In this document: positions 63,352 to 64,000 of the stretch, in pieces
Numbering within the stretch: position 1 is the stretch's first letter
Layout: every line of letters begins with the position of its first letter
Source of the DNA: Vibrio fluminensis
Lineage (GTDB): Bacteria; Pseudomonadota; Gammaproteobacteria; Enterobacterales; Vibrionaceae
DNA: 64,000 nucleotides
Direction of reading: 5' to 3'
Assembly (NCBI RefSeq): GCF_015278125.1
Contig: NZ_JADILO010000005.1
Span: 62,001-126,000, forward strand
Program-made: the position numbers and the translations under genes
The notes under the pieces: generated by a model
Database searches by the model: none
The model's input: only the letters and a program-made list of their open reading frames with translations
Told to the model about the DNA's origin: nothing

Positions 63352-64000
63352 ATGGAGTTAGATAATAAAGTTATCGCAATTACAGGTGCCGGGCAGGGGT
63401 TAGGAAGAGAGATCGCGATTTCCTTAGCGAGGAGTGGCGTCAATCTTGCGCTCATCGATTTAAATCAGGAACCGTTGGCTGAAACAAAACAAGAATGTCA
63501 GCAGCATGATGTGAAAGTGCATTGTTACCAAGCAAATGTAACAGATGAAGACCAAGTAGTCGGCGTGTTTACTCAAATCGAGACGGATTTTAATCAGCTC
63601 AATGGTGTGATCAACAACGCGGGTATTATGCGTGATGGTATGTTTGTGCGGTTAAAAGAGGGTGAGCTGAAGTCTATGTCCCTTGAGCAGTTTCAATCGG
63701 TCATGGACGTGAACGTGACGGGTACATTTCTTTGCGGTCGTGAAGCGGTCAAAGTGATGCTCAACACGGATAGTAAAGGTGTTGTGATCAATATATCCAG
63801 TGTTGCGCGAGCAGGTAATATGGGACAAACCAATTATTCTGCGTCTAAAGCCGCGGTGGCCACTATGGCAACTGTATGGGCAAAAGAGCTAGGGTGCTAT
63901 GGTATTCGTTCGGTAGCGATAGCGCCTGGCGTTATTAAGACAGCGATGACCGACCAAATCAAACCGCAAGCGATGGAGCGCTTGGTCTCGATGATTCCCG
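63352..64000 (+). CDS. ivdG: SDR-family 3-hydroxyacyl-CoA dehydrogenase (cut by window end)
   Basis: The frame from ATG 63352 reads MELDNKVIAITGAGQGLGRE and is open to the end (216 codons). It has the cofactor motif TGAGQGLG, NNAG, the active site YSASK and VAIAPGVIKTAMTD. Short-chain dehydrogenases of this operon type oxidise 2-methyl-3-hydroxybutyryl-CoA in isoleucine breakdown. The usual length is about 250, so about 35 residues lie outside the window. Confidence 0.88.
   Translation, partial: MELDNKVIAITGAGQGLGREIAISLARSGVNLALIDLNQEPLAETKQECQQHDVKVHCYQANVTDEDQVVGVFTQIETDFNQLNGVINNAGIMRDGMFVRLKEGELKSMSLEQFQSVMDVNVTGTFLCGREAVKVMLNTDSKGVVINISSVARAGNMGQTNYSASKAAVATMATVWAKELGCYGIRSVAIAPGVIKTAMTDQIKPQAMERLVSMIP

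Overview
The window reads as a Vibrio (Vibrionaceae) chromosome. The evidence is an integron integrase followed by gene cassettes separated by 126-128 bp VCR-type attC sites, ToxR/ToxS-like membrane regulator pairs, and a complete LiuR-type branched-chain amino acid degradation set. Nothing here fixes the species or which chromosome it is.

Layout. (1) 1-5,679, minus strand: the promoter-proximal part of a type 1 BREX phage-defence operon, brxA-brxB-brxC-pglX, with pglX cut by the window edge. Upstream is an 877 bp AT-rich non-coding stretch with a 10-G run. (2) 6,557-8,615: two convergent, paralogous gene pairs, each a ToxR/VtrA-like membrane-anchored winged-helix regulator overlapping a small ToxS/VtrC-like partner. 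(3) 9,051-20,578: electron-transfer and acyl-CoA genes: a first ETF-ubiquinone oxidoreductase, the branched-chain 2-oxoacid dehydrogenase operon (E1 alpha, E1 beta, E2), acetoacetyl-CoA synthetase, etfB-etfA, and a second, divergently placed ETF-ubiquinone oxidoreductase. (4) 20,830-28,993: a tight seven-gene operon of a Liv-type ABC importer interleaved with two AMP-forming acyl-CoA ligases. (5) 29,095-35,775: a TPMT-like methyltransferase, the murR / murQ-murP N-acetylmuramate module, a GGDEF diguanylate cyclase and a CLCA_X-type HExxH protein.

(6) 35,852 to about 48,850: a sedentary chromosomal integron. intI runs leftward, with a near-consensus LexA box at its start, and the cassettes run rightward. 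The first seven cassettes have intact attC sites whose R'' and R' ends are mutually consistent. They encode a secreted protein, two related HEPN-type (RxxxxH) proteins, a GFA-family protein, a small basic protein and two near-identical ORF-less cassettes. An eighth cassette carries a frameshifted Apea-HEPN-like gene. The distal half is eroded: attC sites are degenerate or interrupted by IS110/IS1111-type remnants, and a second repeat family with compensatory hairpin changes appears. It holds YefM-YoeB and CcdA-CcdB toxin-antitoxin modules, a RibD-like deaminase, a second GFA protein and an SF0329-family protein.

(7) 49,160-56,228, minus: liuR-liuA-liuB-liuC-liuD-liuE for leucine/isovalerate breakdown. 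(8) 56,441-64,000, plus: ivdABCDEFG for isoleucine/valine breakdown, with ivdG cut by the window end.

How it fits together. Bkd makes branched-chain acyl-CoAs. LiuA and IvdC oxidise them and pass electrons through ETF and ETF-ubiquinone oxidoreductase to the quinone pool. Liu ends in acetyl-CoA and acetoacetate, and acetoacetyl-CoA synthetase can reactivate the latter. Four sites matching TTGACGTnnACGTAAw, two between liuR and ivdA, one between etfB and the second ETF-ubiquinone oxidoreductase and one before the transporter operon, suggest one LiuR regulon spanning 36 kb on both sides of the integron.
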